Shown piece by piece: positions 10,922 to 22,713 of a stretch of 64,000 nucleotides of DNA. The notes beneath the pieces are model-generated. The model did no database searches. It had not been told where the DNA came from and saw only the letters and a program-made list of their open reading frames with translations. A program made the position numbers and the translations under genes. The stretch's first letter is position 1; each line of letters opens with the position of its first letter. Source of the stretch: Crotalaria pallida (taxonomy: Eukaryota; Streptophyta; Magnoliopsida; Fabales; Fabaceae); the NCBI GenBank assembly GCA_037953625.1, contig CM075654.1:46135001-46199000 (forward strand), read 5' to 3'.

Positions 10922-12412
10922 ATGGAGAATTCAATGAAACAAGAGTTTAGGGTTGAGGTGGCTTCAACGGAGGAGAAAGAGTCTTTGAACGCCAGTGTTG
11001 TCCAAGAACTCGAGGCATCAAGAGTTCAAACTGATAGGGTTTGTATAGATAAAATGCTACTTGATCAGATCTCTAAAACCATCAAAGTTCAAATGAGGGT
11101 AAGCGAATCTAATTGAGTCAATATCTTTTTTGAATTTAATACTATAACGCGTTATTATGAATTTCATTCGTCTTTGAAACCAGCAGGAACTTATCAAACA
11201 AATTAAAGTATCAGAAAAGGAAGAAGATAACAACTGTGAGCCTAAGAAGATAAGAGTAGGTGATACAGGGGCTTCTTCAAAAAAGAAGGTAATGCTCTTA
11301 ATTCTTCGAAATTTGAGTTTATGTAGTTAATTGAAGTGTAAAATTCAATTTTTGGATTTCCCCATGTCAACCTTCAAGATCAATATACCTTAGCAAGGGA
11401 TTTTTCACCTTTTACTTTAAAATCATATGTAACAATATGGCTTATGATTATTTTTATTGTACCCTCAGAGAAAAGGAAGACGACAATCAAGTAGCGAGCC
11501 TTGTGGCGAAGTATTTGGCTCCTTTCAACTTCCGAAAATTGATATATTGAATAACATCGACATCAATCGCGTAAGTAGCCAACATTGGTTCTTGAGAATT
11601 TTTTTTGTTTGCCACCTTTTCTACTATATACGATTGGTTGCATGTCTGATGGCCTATAAAGCCTGCAATTTTCAGCTAGTAAATTAAATATGTTTCATAT
11701 ATTAATGCAGATTCGTATGTTAACTAAACTGGGGGAAGATATGGTTTTTGGAGATAATATTCCTACATTTTTAGTTGCTCAACGGCTACAAGATTGGAAG
11801 ATTGAAGGAAGGAAACGAAAAAAAGGGGCGACAATAGATTATGTAAGATATAATTCCAAATGATTTTAATCAATTTCAAAGAAGACGCCATTTTTGATGG
11901 ATTTCACTGTTTCAAATTGTCATAAGCATATATAAACTACTTTTCAAATGAAATTATAGAGCTAAGATGTTTTATTGAATCATTATTGTTAGAGAATAGA
12001 TAAAAATATTGGAATTATCTATCATAACATTGACAAGTAACAGATATACTTGGTTATGCAGTTTTATTATCACAGTCCTTCAGATAAAAGTTTTCGTTCA
12101 AAGCCAGAAGTAATACAGTTTATTCTCACTGAAACTGGTCCTCTTGCACCTAGTAGAAGTAGAAAGGCACCTAGCAACGCTAGAAAAGCATTTGGTAAAA
12201 TAAGGAAGAGCTCCCAAATTTTTAGGAAGAAGAGAATGACAGTTCGAAATGTTGAAAGACAACATATGCTTGATGAAGTTGTTGTAAGTTCAAATTTAGC
12301 TAAAGGTGATGAGGGACAACCCCAGAGCCCTATGACCAAACAAGATGGACAAGCTTCAAACCTGAATGATGAAGATCTACCCCTCAAGAAGAGAAGAAGA
12401 TTTCGCATATAA
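10922..12412 (+). CDS. Methyl-CpG-binding domain (MBD) protein, 287 aa, five exons
   Basis: Nuclear protein predicted to bind methylated CG and recruit chromatin factors. Exons: 10922-11098, 11187-11288, 11469-11570, 11711-11842 and 12062-12412. All four introns are GT-AG and phase 0, and the spliced frame is open to TAA, so the gene looks intact. Exon 2 could start at 11184 (a CAGCAG acceptor). The MBD lies at about residues 150-193, interrupted by intron 4. DWKIEGRKRKKG, D170 and YYHSPSDKSFRSKPEV give the W, basic loop, Asp, YY and F-R-S-K-E pattern of plant MBDs, including Arg and Asp positions used for methyl-CG contact. Residues 1-127 are charged and unassigned. The C-terminal third is basic with likely nuclear signals (FRKKR, KKRRRFR). 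I cannot place it in an MBD class; it looks closer to MBD5/6/13-type domains than to MBD10/11. The ATG is the first in frame after a TATA-like leader. Transposon debris starts about 240 bp downstream. Confidence 0.85.
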
Positions 12413-12654
12413 GTTGATCTAACGAACCCTAAGGGATAATTTGGTTTATGTTTTGTTTGTTAAGACTGTTTAAGACTATGGTTTGTAATAAGGGCTTAGG
12501 AGTTTGCCCAAACTTTTATTATGTTTCTTTTATTGTTTTAATTCCTAGTTTGATCCTAATCAAGGGGCTTGGATGTGCAACTCCTTTGAAGACCAAGTGA
12601 AGGATGAGAAGAGTTTTACTCTAGGAAAAGAAGAATGAAGATCACCTCTTAGAA

Positions 12655-15486
12655 TCATGATCCATATTTTGCAGCTTGGGATCGTTGTAACACTCTTGTT
12701 GTATCTTTGTTGAATCAAGTTGTGGAAGCTTCAATTGGTCAAAGTGTGCTCTTGCTCGAGACAACATTGGAAAACTGGTGCGATTTGCGAAAACGATCTT
12801 ATCAAGGCAATGATGTGTTTCGAATCTCTAAGTGACAAGAGGAATCAGACACACTTAAGCAAGCTAAGGTACTATGTCAATTGCTGTATGTTTCACTCAC
12901 TTAAAAGGTTTATGCCAAGATTTAGAAAATTTCAGGCCTATACCTAATTGCACATGTGAATAAACTTGTGTTTGTGAGCTTATACATATTATTGAGTCTT
13001 ATAGAGATGATGATCATGTGATTCACTTTCATACGAGACTAAATGAACAATTCAGTAGTGTGAGATCACAGATAATGTTGATGGATCCACATCCTAATGT
13101 GAACAAGATATTTTCCTTACTAATTCAGCAATAAAGACAAATGAATTCAGGTGTAGATGAATCAAAAATTGGTACTAATGTTACTGGCAATAGTAATAGA
13201 GGTAGAGGTAGAGGCAAAAATTTATACAATTATGGAAATTCTAATACATATAATTCAAGTAGAGGACGAGGACAGAACACTAGAGTATGCATTTATTGTG
13301 ATTGAATTGGTCACACTGAAAGCACTTGCTTATGGAAACATGGATTTCCACCACATTTTAAGAATTCTGGTGCTACTGTGAATAATTGTGTTGGAAATGA
13401 TAAAGAGAATTATGATGATGATGCTAATGATGAGACAGTGTCACAAAAGGGGAATTATGATGGAACGAGTGTTCTTTTCACTCCAGAGCAACATAAGGCT
13501 CTTCTTGCACTGTTGCAACAGATTCAGTCTAATAAAGGTGCATTAAGTGCTAATGCTAGCAATCACAATGTGAATCAGTTGGATACGCAGCCTAATATTG
13601 CTAAGCATAACACAGGTACAATTTGTTCTTTGACAAGTAGTTTGGAAGTCTCAGATTGGATTATTGATAAGGGTGATACTGAGTATGTATGTTTTTCAAT
13701 GAATCAGTTTCAATCTTTTAGAAAAATTAAGCCAATTCCTGTCAAATTTCCTGATGACAGTCAAGTGATTGCTAACATTGCTAGCACTTTAATTTTCTCT
13801 GATGATTTCTACCTTGTAGATGTTCTTTACATGGATCTCTGTGTCGAAATTGACCTCTAACATTCCTTACAAACTAATTTTCTCAAATTCCATGTGTCAA
13901 ATTCAAGACCAACATACCCTGAGGATGATTGTTGCAGCTAGTCTGAGAGCTGGTTTATACACTTTGCATATTCCAATTGCCAAAATTCCAAATATACTTT
14001 CCATTGATGAGAGTCATTATGTGAATAAGCTTGCTTCCAATAAATGAAATTTGTGGCATTTGAGGTTAGGTCACCCTTCTTACATTAAGTTGTTAGTCAT
14101 GAAGAAACATTTCCCTTTTATTGATGTTAACAGCTTACATGAACCATGTGATGCTTGTCATTTTGGTAAACAAATACAATTTTCATTCAATAATAGTATC
14201 ATACTCAGAGTGTTTTTGACTTGGTCCATATGGACATTTGGGGTCATATATCCTTCACCACTATTTCTGGCCATGGATATTTTCTTACCATTATTTATGA
14301 TCATTCTAAGACATACTTGGCTTTATTTCATGAAACTGAAATATGAGACTTCAAATCTTGTCAAAACTTTCGTTAATATGATTGGGATACAGTTTTATGT
14401 AAAAATAAAGTGCATCAGATCAGATAATGGTCCTAAGTTCAGACTAGTTGAGTTCCATAAATCCAAGGGAATCATTCTTTAAACATCTTGTATGGAAACT
14501 CCACAACAAAATGGAATTGTAGAAAGAAAGCATCAACAAGTCCTTGGCACTACAAGAACTTTAATGTTTCAATCTTATTTGCCAAATTCTCTATGGAATC
14601 ATGTTGTGGCACATGTAGTGTACTTGATCAATTAAGCTCTACCATTTTTATCTGTTAGACATTTCTCCTTTTGAAGCTTTACATGGTTCTCTACCAGATT
14701 TGTCAAGTTTAAAGGTGTTTGGATGTCTTTATTATGCTTCCACTTTGACTTCTCAATGGAAGAAATTAGATCCTAGAAGCAGAAAGTGAGTATTCTTGGG
14801 ATTCAAGAGTGGAACAAAGGGATTTGTACTATATGATCTCAAAATCAGAGAGATTTTCATGTACAAAAATGTATAGTTCTATAAGAATGTATTTCCATTT
14901 TCACATATTCATGTAGATTCAAGCACAAATAACTCCATACAACCCTACATTGATGATCCATTTGATAATATCCATATGATTCCTGATACTTCATCACCAC
15001 AACCTCATATGCCTAAACCTGAGTTATCTCCACAAGCAAAATCTCCTTCACCTAAGCCCAATCCTCAACCTCTCAGACAATCCAATAGGTTAAGGCAATC
15101 CACATATCTTCAGTATTATCATTGTTAGTTGTTCTTCCAGTGATAATTATTGCTTATCTGTCAAGTATCCTATCTCCTCTAGCTTGAACTATGACAGATC
15201 TTCCTCCAAACACAAACACTATTTGCCCTTACTCTGTCTACCATTTCAAATCCAACTACTTATGCATCAGCCATTAAGCATAAGCATTGGATTGAAGCCA
15301 TCAACATTGAGTTATCTGCATTAGCTAAGAACAATACATGAACTTTAACAACAATTCTAGGACACAAGAGAGCCATTGAATGAAAATGGGTTTTCAAAAC
15401 CAAGTTAAAGGTTGATGGTTTCATAGCGAGACACAAGGTAAGATTGGAAGCCAAAGGCTATACTCTAGCATAAGGAATTGATTATA
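12655..15486 (+). pseudogene. Decayed Copia retrotransposon, gag to reverse transcriptase N-terminus
   Basis: Order on the plus strand: Gag domain with AAWDRCN...LENW-DLR-R (about 12665-13135); zinc knuckle CIYCD-stop-GHTESTC (about 13290-13328, one stop inside); an aspartic protease region at 13378-13860 where the active-site triplet reads DKG (WIIDKGDTEYVC) instead of D-S/T-G; GAG-pre-integrase LWHLRLGHPS...CDACHFGKQ (14051-14170); integrase core with IRSDNG (about 14413) and PQQNGIVERKH (about 14500-14530); linker RPLRQSNRLRQ; and the reverse transcriptase start KWVFKTKLK (about 15387-15412). Multiple stops and frameshifts make it dead. No LTRs, primer site or target duplication are seen. 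It ends abruptly where the opposing fragment begins. It is a different Copia lineage from the Sirevirus pieces. Confidence 0.9.
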
Positions 15487-17355
15487 CCAAATCAATTCTC
15501 CCCCTTTTGAATCCTTTTTCTGTCAAAAATGTGCTCAAATAGTCATACCAAGCTCTAGGAGCTTGTTTCAACCCATAGAGAGTCTTTTTCAACTTGTAAA
15601 CATAATTTGGATTCTCAAAAATTTCAAAACCTTGAGCCACATAAACCTCTTCTTGAATGTAACCATTCAAAAGGCACTTTTTTACATCAATTTGGTAAAG
15701 AGTAAAATTCATAACAGAAGCAAATGAAAGTAATAATCTAATTGCCTCAAGTCTAGCAACGGATGCTTAGGTTTCATCGAAATCTATGCCCTCCTCTTGG
15801 CTATACCCTTGTGCAACTAGACACACTTTGTTTCTCACGATTAAACCGGATTCATCAAGATTGTTACGAAAAACCCATTTTGTACCTATAATAGAACGAC
15901 CATTAGGCCTAGGAACCAAGTAGGACTTGGTTCCTCTCAAATTGATTTTGTTCCTCTTGCATTTCAAGTACACAATGCTCGTCTAATATAGCTTTCTTTA
16001 TGGATTTCGATTCAAGTTGAGATACAAACGCTACAAAGTGACATATGTTTCTGAGTGAGCTACGTGTTGTAACTCCTATATTAATATCACCCAAGATGTT
16101 ATTTGTTGGATGGCTCTATCTTGACTTCCAAGCTATAAGAAGTGGTGTCTCTTGACTTGGTTTCTCTTCCACTTCTTTTTCTCCGATTTTCTCTTGGTTT
16201 TACTTTGTGTAAGCTTGCTCCAATGCACCTGAAGCATCATCAAGAAAAATACTTTTCTTTCCTTTCGGAGATTCATCAAATACAACGTGAATTGATTGTT
16301 CCAAAGTTAATGTGCATTTGTTAAAGATGTGGTATGCTCTACTATGATTAGAGTACACTAGAAAAATATTCTCATCCGCCTTTGCATCAAACTTACCTAA
16401 ATGCTCCTTACCATTATTCAAAGTGAAGCATTTACATACAACCAAAGGCATGCATCGAAATAGGATATATTGGGTTTTCGACCCTTAAGTTGTTCATAAG
16501 GTGTTTTCTTCAAAATAGGTTAAATCATTACTCTATTCATAACATGGCAAGCTGTTTTTACCGTATCCGCCCAAAAGTATTTTGGGACTTGAGAGTCATT
16601 TAACATGGTTTGCGAAAGTTCCTCAAGAACCCGGTTTTTACGCTCAACTACACCGTTTTGCTCTGGAGTTCTTGGTGCTAAAAATTGGTGATCAATACCA
16701 TTCTTCTCACAAAATTTTGTCAAATTTGTGATTTTCAAATTCTCCACCTTGATCACTTCTAATTAATCCTTTGGTTGATTTGGTTTTGTATAAGCTTAGA
16801 GAATCTTTTAAATTTTTTATATATATCGCTTTTTGCGGAAAGAAATAAAGTCCATGTAAACCGTGAAAAGTCATCTACAATGACAAGGCCATAATAGTTT
16901 CTTCCAAAGCTCATCATTTGTGACGAGCCAAACAAGTCCAAATGGATAAGCTCCAAAGGTGTTGTTGCGCTAATCACATCTTTAGGTGCAAACGAACTTT
17001 TACTTTGCTTGCATTTCTTGCAAGGGGTACAAATTCCTTACATCTTATACTTGAGCTTTGGTAAGCCTACTACCAAGTCCTTGTTTTGTAGTTTTATTAA
17101 TTGGTTTACATTTACATGTGAGATACGTCTATGCCAAAGCCAAACCTCTGATCTTCGTCTTTGCTTATAAAACATTTGGACAACAAAGAAGTTATATCAT
17201 CCAAATCAATGAAATAGGTGTTGTTAGATCGTGAACCCACAAATTTAACTTTTTGATCAAAATCACTTTTGATGACACAATGTTTGGAACTGAAAATAAT
17301 GGTATTACCCATATCACATAGTTGACTTATGCTAAGTAAATTGTGCTCTAAGCCC
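15487..17355 (-). pseudogene. Sirevirus-type Copia fragment, pre-integrase to reverse transcriptase
   Basis: Read right to left: pre-integrase segment (17355-17000), including NNTYFIDLDDI and CTPCKKCKQ; integrase with LIHLDLFG, VIVDDFSRFTW and NGVVERKNR (about 16640-16950); a linker; then reverse transcriptase KWVFRNNLDESG (about 15840-15880) and LYGLKQAPRAWYDYL (about 15545-15590). It stops at 15487 within the reverse transcriptase, before the YVDD catalytic box. Stops and frameshifts occur throughout. It is very similar in wording to the 33680-50734 Sirevirus, so the same lineage. No LTR is attached: both ends are truncated. Confidence 0.88.
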
Positions 17356-17358
17356 TAT

Positions 17359-17965
17359 GTTGACACCCAATTTTGTCCCCCAAACAAAATGAAAATATAA
17401 AAAATACAAAAAAAAAAAGAAAAAAAAATGAAAAAAATAATAAAAAAAGAATTTTGAAAAAAAGGAAGATTTTATTTATTTTTTTTAAAAAAAATTAAAA
17501 ACGAAAAATAATAAATTTTGAAAAGATAAAATAAAAGTTTTTTTTAAAAAAGAAAAAAAAAACGAAAAATAAAAAGAAAAGATAAAAGTTTGTTTTTTCT
17601 TTAAAAGGTTAGATTAGGATGAAGATAAAATTTTATCATCAAATTTGTTTTTAAAAAAAATTTAGAATTAATCTTTAACAAATTTGAAAGATAAAATTGA
17701 GGAATAAAATAGAATATTTTACTAGGCTTTAGGGTCTGTTGAGAAAAAATACTACTTTTCTTAACCTAATTTTTTCCTATAAACAAAGCACCCTTCCTCA
17801 CTTTCAAAAAACAAAAAAAAAAACATTATAGAGAGGTGCGCACAAAAAAAATATCGGAGAGAGACACAAAAATCCGTGAAAAGAAAAAACAAAAGGAAAA
17901 AGCTGCCCACGTCCAGTTTCCGTTTCACCACTCTCTTCCTTTGTGCATGCAATGCACATGCCTAT
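17359..17965 (+). mobile_element. Possible LTR start (TGTTGACACCC type), hosting the next solo LTR
   Basis: Begins TGTTGACACCCAATTTTG at the exact edge of the Copia fragment, which looks like an LTR terminus. A long A-rich stretch follows. The sequence resumes at 21148 after the nested solo LTR. No matching end, primer site or coding region is found, so this is a weak call. Confidence 0.35.
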
Positions 17966-19797
17966 TGTAACATCCCAAATTTAATTCCTAGTATAATTGA
18001 TGATGGGTCAAGCTTAAAGTGAAGGAAATAATGATATTGAGTTAAAAATAGTGGATTGAAGGCTTGTTTTAGGATTAATAACATAGGATATTAAGAAATT
18101 TAAAATAAAATATTTACAACTCTAAACACAAATTCCACCGTTGGATGTGAAGATTAGTATGTAGGGAAGCTTGCTTTAAAATTTGAGGAAGATCCAACAG
18201 GTAACGAAGAAGTTATGGCCTTTCAAAGTCTGGATACTGCAAAATTGTGCCTCTTAATCGCCTCTTAATCGATTAAGCTGCAATTTAATCGATTAAGAGC
18301 TGCTGCTGATGAAAAAAATAAAAGCAAAACACACGCTCTTTCTTTCCCAAATTCATTTCTCTCTTCCTCTCTCCCCTAGGGTTCCATTCTCCATCATCAA
18401 ATCCACCAAGAGCAAGTGAGATTTCTTCATTCTATCAACAAATCTCTTCCTTCTTCACTTCAAGTAAGTGTTTAATGCCATGGATTTCCTCTTTTCTCTC
18501 TCTAAATTCGTTTTCCCTTTCTCTCTCTTGTCTTCCATGGTGGTTTTCAACTCTAGGCCATGGAAGCTTCACATTTTCTTGAGTTTTGGCAAGAGGCTAT
18601 GGCATAAATGCTAACTCTTCTTGTTATGGCAATTATATTAGGTTCCTCCCTCTTCCTTTGGATTCTAACTCAATTGGTGGCAAGGCTTTCAAGCTTGGAG
18701 CAAGCAAAATCACCTTATCTCCAAGTGTTTGAGGTAAGGGGGTGGGTTTTGCCTTGTTCTAGGGAGTGAGTTCTAGTTAGTATATAATGCTTGTTAGGGT
18801 TATGTGTTAGGGGAGAAAATTAGACTATAAAACCCTAGGTTATTGAATATGAAATTCTAACTAAATAAATATGTATGATGTTGGATGTAAAGATTAGGAA
18901 AAAGGAAACCCAATGGTATGATAATGAATTATTTGATAAATGAAACTTGGATAATGATTATATTGAAGTACATGAGGAATTGGGTAATGTGATAGTGAAG
19001 TTGACATAAATGATTTCTATGATTATTGACTTTATTTGTAAAGTTGTGGATTAAATGATAATTAATTACTGTTGCAAATATATGTATGTGTTGTGGAATA
19101 AATTGATATAGGAAGAAAATGGAATGGAAACGAATATATGTGTTGTTAAAGCAAAAATATGAGAAGGTGATATTATGTATGTTTGGTTGAATATATTTGT
19201 ATACTAAATGTGAAAATATAAATAAAGGTGGAAAAGGGAATGAAATAATTACATGTAAATTAAAAGTGAAACGATGATATTAATTATGTGACAAGTATGA
19301 GTTGATTGTGTATATTTGTCCCCTTATGTTAAATTTGTTAATTGTGCTTAAATGTATGGTATATGTTTAACTGAGAACATGAATGTTATTTAAGAGGATT
19401 CGATAATTAATACGGGAAATGAGTATAAATGTTAAGTATTAACAATTGTGAACAAAAGTCATGGCTTATGAATTAAATTTGTGAATATAGGAAACGGAAG
19501 TAAAATGATTATGTGTAAACAAAAAGAAAAAGGTGATATATGTAAATTAAAATGAAGGGCAATCTAAATGTTGGGCTATAAAAGAGAATACTACTTGGTA
19601 TGATTGTGATAGTTGAGAAAGGAAATGAATAAAGGAATTACATGAATGATTATGTGTTGATTGTGGTTGGTTGTGATTAAATGTGTTATGATTGATTGAA
19701 CAAGAATGTGGTGTATATGTTGGCCTCTGTTTTGAGGTGACGATTCTTAAATTGTGATGAATTGTTTATAATGAGAATGATGTTTAAGTATAACCTA

Positions 19798-19975
19798 TGT
19801 GGTGGTATGAGGTACCTTCCGGTGTGGAGGTGAAGTACCCACCGGCCAAATTGTATGAGGTACCTTCCGGTGTGGAGGTGAAGTACAATGGTATGAGGTA
19901 CCTTCCGGTGTGGAGGTGAAGTACCCATAGGCCAAATGTATGAGGTACCTTCCTGTGTGGAGGTGAAGTACAATA
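19798..19975. repeat. Minisatellite 1 in solo LTR A1
   Basis: Four copies of a unit built on GAGGTACCTTCCGGTGTGG followed by AGGTGAAGTAC, with short variable spacers. Minus-strand reading frames here are repeat artefacts. Confidence 0.95.
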
Positions 19976-20290
19976 GTGTGTTGACCTCTGACCTGAGGGA
20001 CACGAAATGAAATAAATGAATATTGTGTTGACCTCTGACCTGAGGGACACTAAACGAAATAAATTATTAATGTGTTGACCTCTGACCTGAGGGACACGAA
20101 AGGAATTAAAGTGAATAATGTGTTGACCTCTGACCTGAGGGACACAAAATGAATTAAAATGTTAAAGTGTTGACCTCTGACCTGAGGGACACATAAATGA
20201 AATGAAGTGATTGGGTGTTGACCTCTGACCTGAGGGACACATAAATGAAATGAAGTGATTGGGTGTTGACCTCTGACCTGAGGGACACAT
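19976..20290. repeat. Minisatellite 2 in solo LTR A1 (seven units)
   Basis: Seven copies of a 47-48-bp unit with a conserved core GTTGACCTCTGACCTGAGG plus GACAC and a variable AT-rich spacer. Diverged single units (GGCCTCTGNTTTGAGGTGA) flank the array on both sides, suggesting the ancestral motif. Confidence 0.95.
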
Positions 20291-20773
20291 AATTTAAATA
20301 AGGAAAAGTATGAGGGCCTCTGTTGTTTGAGGTGATAAATGTGTTGAATGAAATTGTGCATTGGCCTCTGATTTGAGGTGATGTACCGAAATAAAATGAG
20401 TATGTGAAAAGAATAAAAAGTAAAGAAAATGGATGTTGAATGGAATAATGAAAATGGAAATTTAGAATGAATGATGAAAATAGAAATGTGGAATAAATAC
20501 TGAATATGGAAATAATGAAATGAGTATGGTGTGCAATATGTGAATATATGCTTATTTTCTAATTGTGTTTGACCTAGTGGGTTGTTATGTCTAGTTAGAA
20601 ATTGCTTTCTATTTCATGTGCAATGCTCACTCCCTTAACATTTTTCAGGTACGGAGATTGAGTTGGCACAGCCCCGGCCGAGCAGGAGTACTTTCCCTTA
20701 CAGGGAGAGTAGGGTTGTATTGGGGATTAGAGTATATTATAGACCTAAGCCTCCTACTTTATTTTGATGTAAA

Positions 20774-20810
<37 letters not shown>

Positions 20811-21147
20811 AGTGAGGCTTAGGACACTTTGTTTTGAGAAGTTATTATGTTTTGGTTTTTGATATTCAAACTTAGCATTTCCGCTAATACTCTGATTATT
20901 TTATGCACTCTGATATATTTGGAGCCCATTGGGCCTTGATATGACTTATATATATAATCCGAAGCCCTGCTGGCTATTGGATGTTTAATTAAAATTGTTT
21001 ATCACAGGTTGAGTTTTGGAATAGTCCTAAAAACAAACAAAACTCCGTCCGTTTGACGGGTGATTTTTATTAAATTAAAATGAAATTTCAAATTCACATT
21101 TTTGATAGCGGGGTTTTAAGGGTAAAAATCTTAGGTGTTACACCTAT

Positions 21148-21960
21148 CACACCCTTCACGTGCTTGCAACGCATGCGCCGGCGCCAGCTTCCCGTCCCCT
21201 GTTGCTGCACCTGCTGCACAGGTTCTGAAACGCCAATCCATGCGTGACACGTGTCACTCCAGTATCCTCTCCCTTGCTCTTTTCTGCTTCTAATTTGTCC
21301 ATGTACTATTTTTTTATTTATTCAGTTTTATATTTTTAAATAATAATAAATAAATAAATAAATAAATAATAATAATAATTTAAAATGTAGTCATTTTTTT
21401 AATTGTTATCTAAATTAGTTGTGTTTTGGTAAGTTAATTTTTCTAACCCAAATTTAATTTCATGGTGGGATCTCTTGGACATCCTTCTCAATGCACCAAA
21501 AATAATTTTATTAAAATAATAATAAAAATAATTTGTATGAAGAACAAGGGGTGGGGTCATAGTTATTTTGGATAATGAAAAAGTAATGAAAAATGAAAAA
21601 TTAATGGAAGGTATTTTGGGTAAATTATATTATGGTAAAAATACTTTTTTTTATGTAAACAGTAAATAGTAAATAATTCAAGAACCTAATAGCAAAATTT
21701 ATAATTTATGTATATGCCTAGCTGACGTAGCATAAAAACATGTGACATATGTGACGTTTTCTTATTGGGTCACTTAGAAAGAGTACGACAACCCTTTATC
21801 TGGAAAGGATATCGAAGCAAAACCCTTTAAATTGCACAATTGATGCTAATTTAGAAACAATGTATTCAACGTGACAAAATCAGTTTATGATGCTCTCGAC
21901 TTAATAAATTAGTCTTTTAAACTTAGTGCAGGGAAATTGAAGAGGAATTCATGCATGAAT
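21148..21960. other. Continuation of host sequence of solo LTR A1
   Basis: It continues the 17359-17965 sequence after the CCTAT duplication. A relatively GC-rich stretch (GCATGCGCCGGCGCC, 21173-21187) and an AAAT microsatellite (about 21345-21380) are present. No gene. Confidence 0.4.
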
Positions 21961-21989
21961 TCCATAGATTCCTTCAAAAATGGAACCCT

Positions 21990-22385
21990 GATCATATTGC
22001 TGCAAAGACATTTTCAACCTAATTGGTTATTGGTTTGATGGAGATCAAAGGCTTCTAGTTTATGAATATATGCAAATAGGATCCTTGGAGGATCACTACA
22101 TGGTACTTGAATTTTCAATTTTCTTATTATTTCTTTTCTCTTTAAATTTTGTATTGTTTGTATTGTTTCTAATATGTAGTGGTAACATGTGTTTGATTTG
22201 CAAATATTTCTCCTGGCAAGAGACGACTTGACTGGGACATGAGAATGAAAATAGCTGCTGGGGTTGCACGGGGATCGGAATATCTACATTACAAAGCTAA
22301 CCCTCATGTCATATATCGAGATTTAAAGTGCATGCTCCAACATTTTTCTTGGTGAAGGGTATCATCCAAATTTATCTGCTTTTGT
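21990..22385 (+). pseudogene. PBS1-like cytoplasmic receptor-like kinase fragment
   Basis: Two exon remnants with an intron between them (donor about 22103, exon resuming about 22205). The first reads [16 protein letters not shown] and GSLEDHY (kinase subdomains IV-V). The second reads [32 protein letters not shown] and VIYRDLK (subdomain VI, with the catalytic-loop HRD region as YRD). A stop follows CMLQHFSW, and the start of the next subdomain (GYHPNLS) is frameshifted. Only about 130 of the roughly 300 kinase residues are present. These plasma-membrane-associated kinases act in immune and growth signalling; this copy is dead. Confidence 0.85.
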
Positions 22386-22713
22386 TTTGTCCGTTAATTG
22401 TCTCTATTCTAATTGTGTGTTTTCTTTGCCTGAAATATATTTGATTGAAATTTTTGCTGATTAGTTTGTAAAATCCATGTCTATATCTGTAAAATATAAA
22501 TAGTGATACATGTTAAGTGAGATGACTAAAATTGAAAGATTGCACCCTAACCCTGAGTTGTTTTCGTTTTCAAATATGTCAATCTTCATGTGTTTTCCCT
22601 TTTCCTCATGTGTTTGTTTTTGTTTTTGTATCATCTTATGGATGATAGTTTCTATATTACACTGATCGACAACTTCATGTACCCTACCTTCATGGTTGTC
22701 TAGCATATGTAAT

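Larger units (their letters stand above)
17966..21142 (+). mobile_element. Solo LTR (family A, TGTAACATCC...GGTGTTACA)
   Basis: 3177 bp beginning TGTAACATCC and ending GGTGTTACA, with perfect 5-bp target duplications CCTAT at 17961-17965 and 21143-21147. There is no internal region, so it is the recombined remnant of a full retrotransposon. Internal landmarks: a palindromic CTTAATCGATTAAG cluster near 18260, two minisatellites (19798-20290), and GGCCGAGCAGGAGTAC near 20678, which recurs as GGTCGAGTAGGAGTAC at about 59660 in the second copy. A Ty3 chromovirus origin is plausible but unproven. Confidence 0.9.

Noticed and set aside
17400..17560. Long A/T homopolymer stretch considered as a replication or scaffold element
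   Set aside because: Low-complexity sequence in a probable LTR. Nothing specific supports a function.
19686..20361. Minus-strand frames with repeated VSLRSEVNTL and TSTPEGTSY
   Set aside because: Produced by minisatellite units. The frames differ between units and nothing indicates translation.
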